Source: Leucogyrophana mollusca
Lineage: Eukaryota; Basidiomycota; Agaricomycetes; Boletales
Reading direction: 5' to 3'
DNA length: 23,314 bases
Assembly: GCA_021014945.1 (NCBI GenBank)
Contig: MU266678.1
Coordinates: 1-23,314, forward strand
Part shown: in pieces, positions 21,574 to 23,314 of the stretch
How positions within the stretch are numbered: the first letter of the stretch is position 1
Layout: each line of letters starts with the position of its first letter
Notes under the pieces: model-generated
What the model saw: the letters and a program-made list of their open reading frames with translations, nothing else
Databases searched by the model: none
Told to the model about the DNA's origin: nothing
Program-made: the position numbers and the translations under genes

Positions 21574-23314
21574 ATGGCACCCACCGCAGTCACCCCTACC
21601 AACACCACCGATGTCATCCCTAACTTGAAGACTGCGTTCGCGTCTCAGAAATCCGCTTCCGTGCTCCCCAACACATTGCACGATGTGCTCTCCCAAGCCG
21701 CTGAGCGGTATCCCCTCCACGAGCTCGGCTTCATCACATCCTCTGCACACGACTCTTCCATACAAGTGAAAACATTCTCCGCCTTCAGCCGAAATGTTCG
21801 CCAGCTTGCAAGTGCCATGCTCCAGTGGGGCAAGCCTACCGGCTCGATCGTCGTCGTCTATCTGACTGAACATGAGGATAACATGGCTGCCGTGTGGGCA
21901 TGTCTCCTCGCCGGTTACGTGCCCTGCTTGCAGCCAGCGCTCAGCGCTCAACAGGCTCACAAGGAGGGACACGTTGCTCACATAAAAAATCTCTTCTCCT
22001 CCGCCACGTGGTTGACGAATGAAGTCGGGGCAGAGCAGGTGAACTCGATAGCCGGCCTCGAGATTCATCTACTCTCGGAGCTCAAAGCATCGGCAGAGAG
22101 TCTCAACGTCGCCGCCGATTGGGTGGCGTATGAGGCCAAGCCCGACGACGAAGCCATCCTGTTCTTGACCTCAGGCTCTACTGGGTTCTCGAAGGCTGTC
22201 GTACACACCCACCGCACCATCCTTGCTGCATGTTACGCCAAGGGCGAAAGTTATGGGTTGACGCCGGAATCCCATGTTCTCAACTGTAAGCGTCATTATT
22301 TTGTCGGGTGATCTTCCAATCTTACATTGGTTTAAGGGGTCGGTTTTGACCACGTCGCTGGATCATTGGAGATGCACATTGCACCTCTCTTGTTTGGTGC
22401 ATCCCAGCTACACGTGCATGCGTCTGCTATTATTTCTGATCCACTCCGTTTCCTCCGTCTTGTCGACGAGAAGGTGCATTATCCCTTCCTTTTTGTTCAG
22501 TGCAGCATTGACTAATATTTTGTAGTCTATCGAACTTGCTTTCGCACCTAACTTCTTGCTCGCCAAACTCACGCGTGACTTGGAGAAGCGCACCGACCTA
22601 TACGGCGCCTTCGACCTCTCATCAATCAAGCGTATCAACAGCGGTGGGGAGGCCGTTGTCACCAAGACTGCTCAGGCATTCGCCGTGACCTTCAAAAAGC
22701 TAGCGCGCAACCCAGAGAAGGTTGCTTTCACCATCTCCCCTGGATTCGGTATGACCGAGACTTGGTGGGTTACCAAATATCGTAAAGCGTGTTCGATCAA
22801 TGAGCTTAAATATATTTGACAGCGCTGGGTGCATCTATGATCCAGTTGACGTCACCGCCACGCAACCCGCCCACGAGTTCCTTGACCTCGGCCGTCCAAT
22901 CAGCGGCTGCGAGATGCGCATCGTGAGCCCGGACGATGGCACCACCCTCCGTCGCGACGGCGAGAGTGGTGAACTCCAGGTGCGCGGCCCCATGGTCTTC
23001 GTACGGTACTACAACAACCCGGAAGCCACGTCTTCAAGCTTCGTTGAGGGTGGTTGGTACCGCACCGGAGATGTCGGCATCATTGAAAAGGGTGTAATGA
23101 GGCTCAGCGGTCGTATCAAGGACACCGTTATCGTCCACGGTGTCTCATATGGTATCCCCGAGCTTGAAACCTACTTGCAGACTGTCGAGGGTGTCACGCA
23201 CTCGTTCCTCGCCGCTGCACCCTATCGTGCTCCGGGTCAGGAGACTGAAGGCTTCATCATCTTCTACTCGCCCTCATTCGACCTTGACGGTGAAGATGCC
23301 TCGAGCAAGCTTTC
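21574..23314 (+). CDS. AMP-binding (ANL superfamily) adenylate-forming enzyme, 5' part, truncated by the window
   Basis: Exons so far: 21574-22285, 22337-22473, 22526-22764, 22823 to the window end, about 526 aa and still open. Adenylating enzymes activate a carboxylic acid with ATP. Core motifs in order: the phosphate-binding loop FLTSGSTGFSKAVVHTHR at about residues 197-214, GFGMTETC at about 356-363, the GGWYRTGD motif (YRTGD at 442) and GRIKD plus VIVHGVSYGIPELE from 459. The catalytic lysine motif of the C-terminal subdomain would lie beyond the edge. Introns are 51, 52 and 58 nt with GT..AG ends, and the conserved motifs run across every junction (VLN-WVGFDH, DEK-SIELAF, MTET-CAGC). ATG 21574 precedes a short variable leader. 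It could be a stand-alone acyl-CoA synthetase or fatty-acyl-AMP ligase, or the first module of a carrier-protein-containing synthetase; the window cannot decide. Confidence 0.9.

Noticed and set aside
1..23314. tRNA, rRNA or CRISPR arrays
   Set aside because: No cloverleaf-type box pair, rRNA-like block or regularly spaced repeat array was noticed by eye; a tRNA scan was not possible.

Overview
The window looks like nuclear DNA of a filamentous basidiomycete, most likely an Agaricomycete. Every gene is cut by short introns of about 48-68 nt with GT..AG ends and CTRAY-type branch sites. There is a Plavaka-type transposase, a fungal ThrE/DUF1212 (Prm10-like) membrane protein and an adenylate-forming enzyme of a kind common in this class. 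I rebuilt the gene models by hand from splice signals and frame continuity; each completed model sums to a whole number of codons.

Layout: (1) 911-5283, plus strand: an 11-exon Plavaka-family transposase with an uninterrupted spliced frame (about 1273 aa); terminal inverted repeats were not found. (2) 7252-12331, plus: a 9-exon Prm10/ThrE-family membrane protein (about 1372 aa) with a roughly 930-residue low-complexity N-terminus and a 541-nt first intron. (3) 13508-14113, plus: a 2-exon YCII-domain protein with a presequence-like N-terminus. (4) 14813-17118, minus: an 8-exon WD40 protein (about 632 aa) with seven WD repeats and a long tail partly built from tandemly duplicated exons. (5) 18808-20340: a direct-orientation duplicate of the 3' part of gene 4 and its downstream flank. 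It lacks the WD40 repeats and carries several disabling lesions, so it is a headless pseudogene. (6) 21574 to the right edge, plus: the 5' part (about 526 aa) of an AMP-binding (ANL superfamily) enzyme, still open at the window end.

The genes do not form an evident pathway or cluster. The most notable structure is the WD40 locus at 14.4-20.3 kb: local segmental duplication plus exon-level tandem duplication. That is how a fast-evolving, lineage-specific protein tail could diversify. The adenylating enzyme may be the first module of a larger protein, but its downstream part is outside the window.
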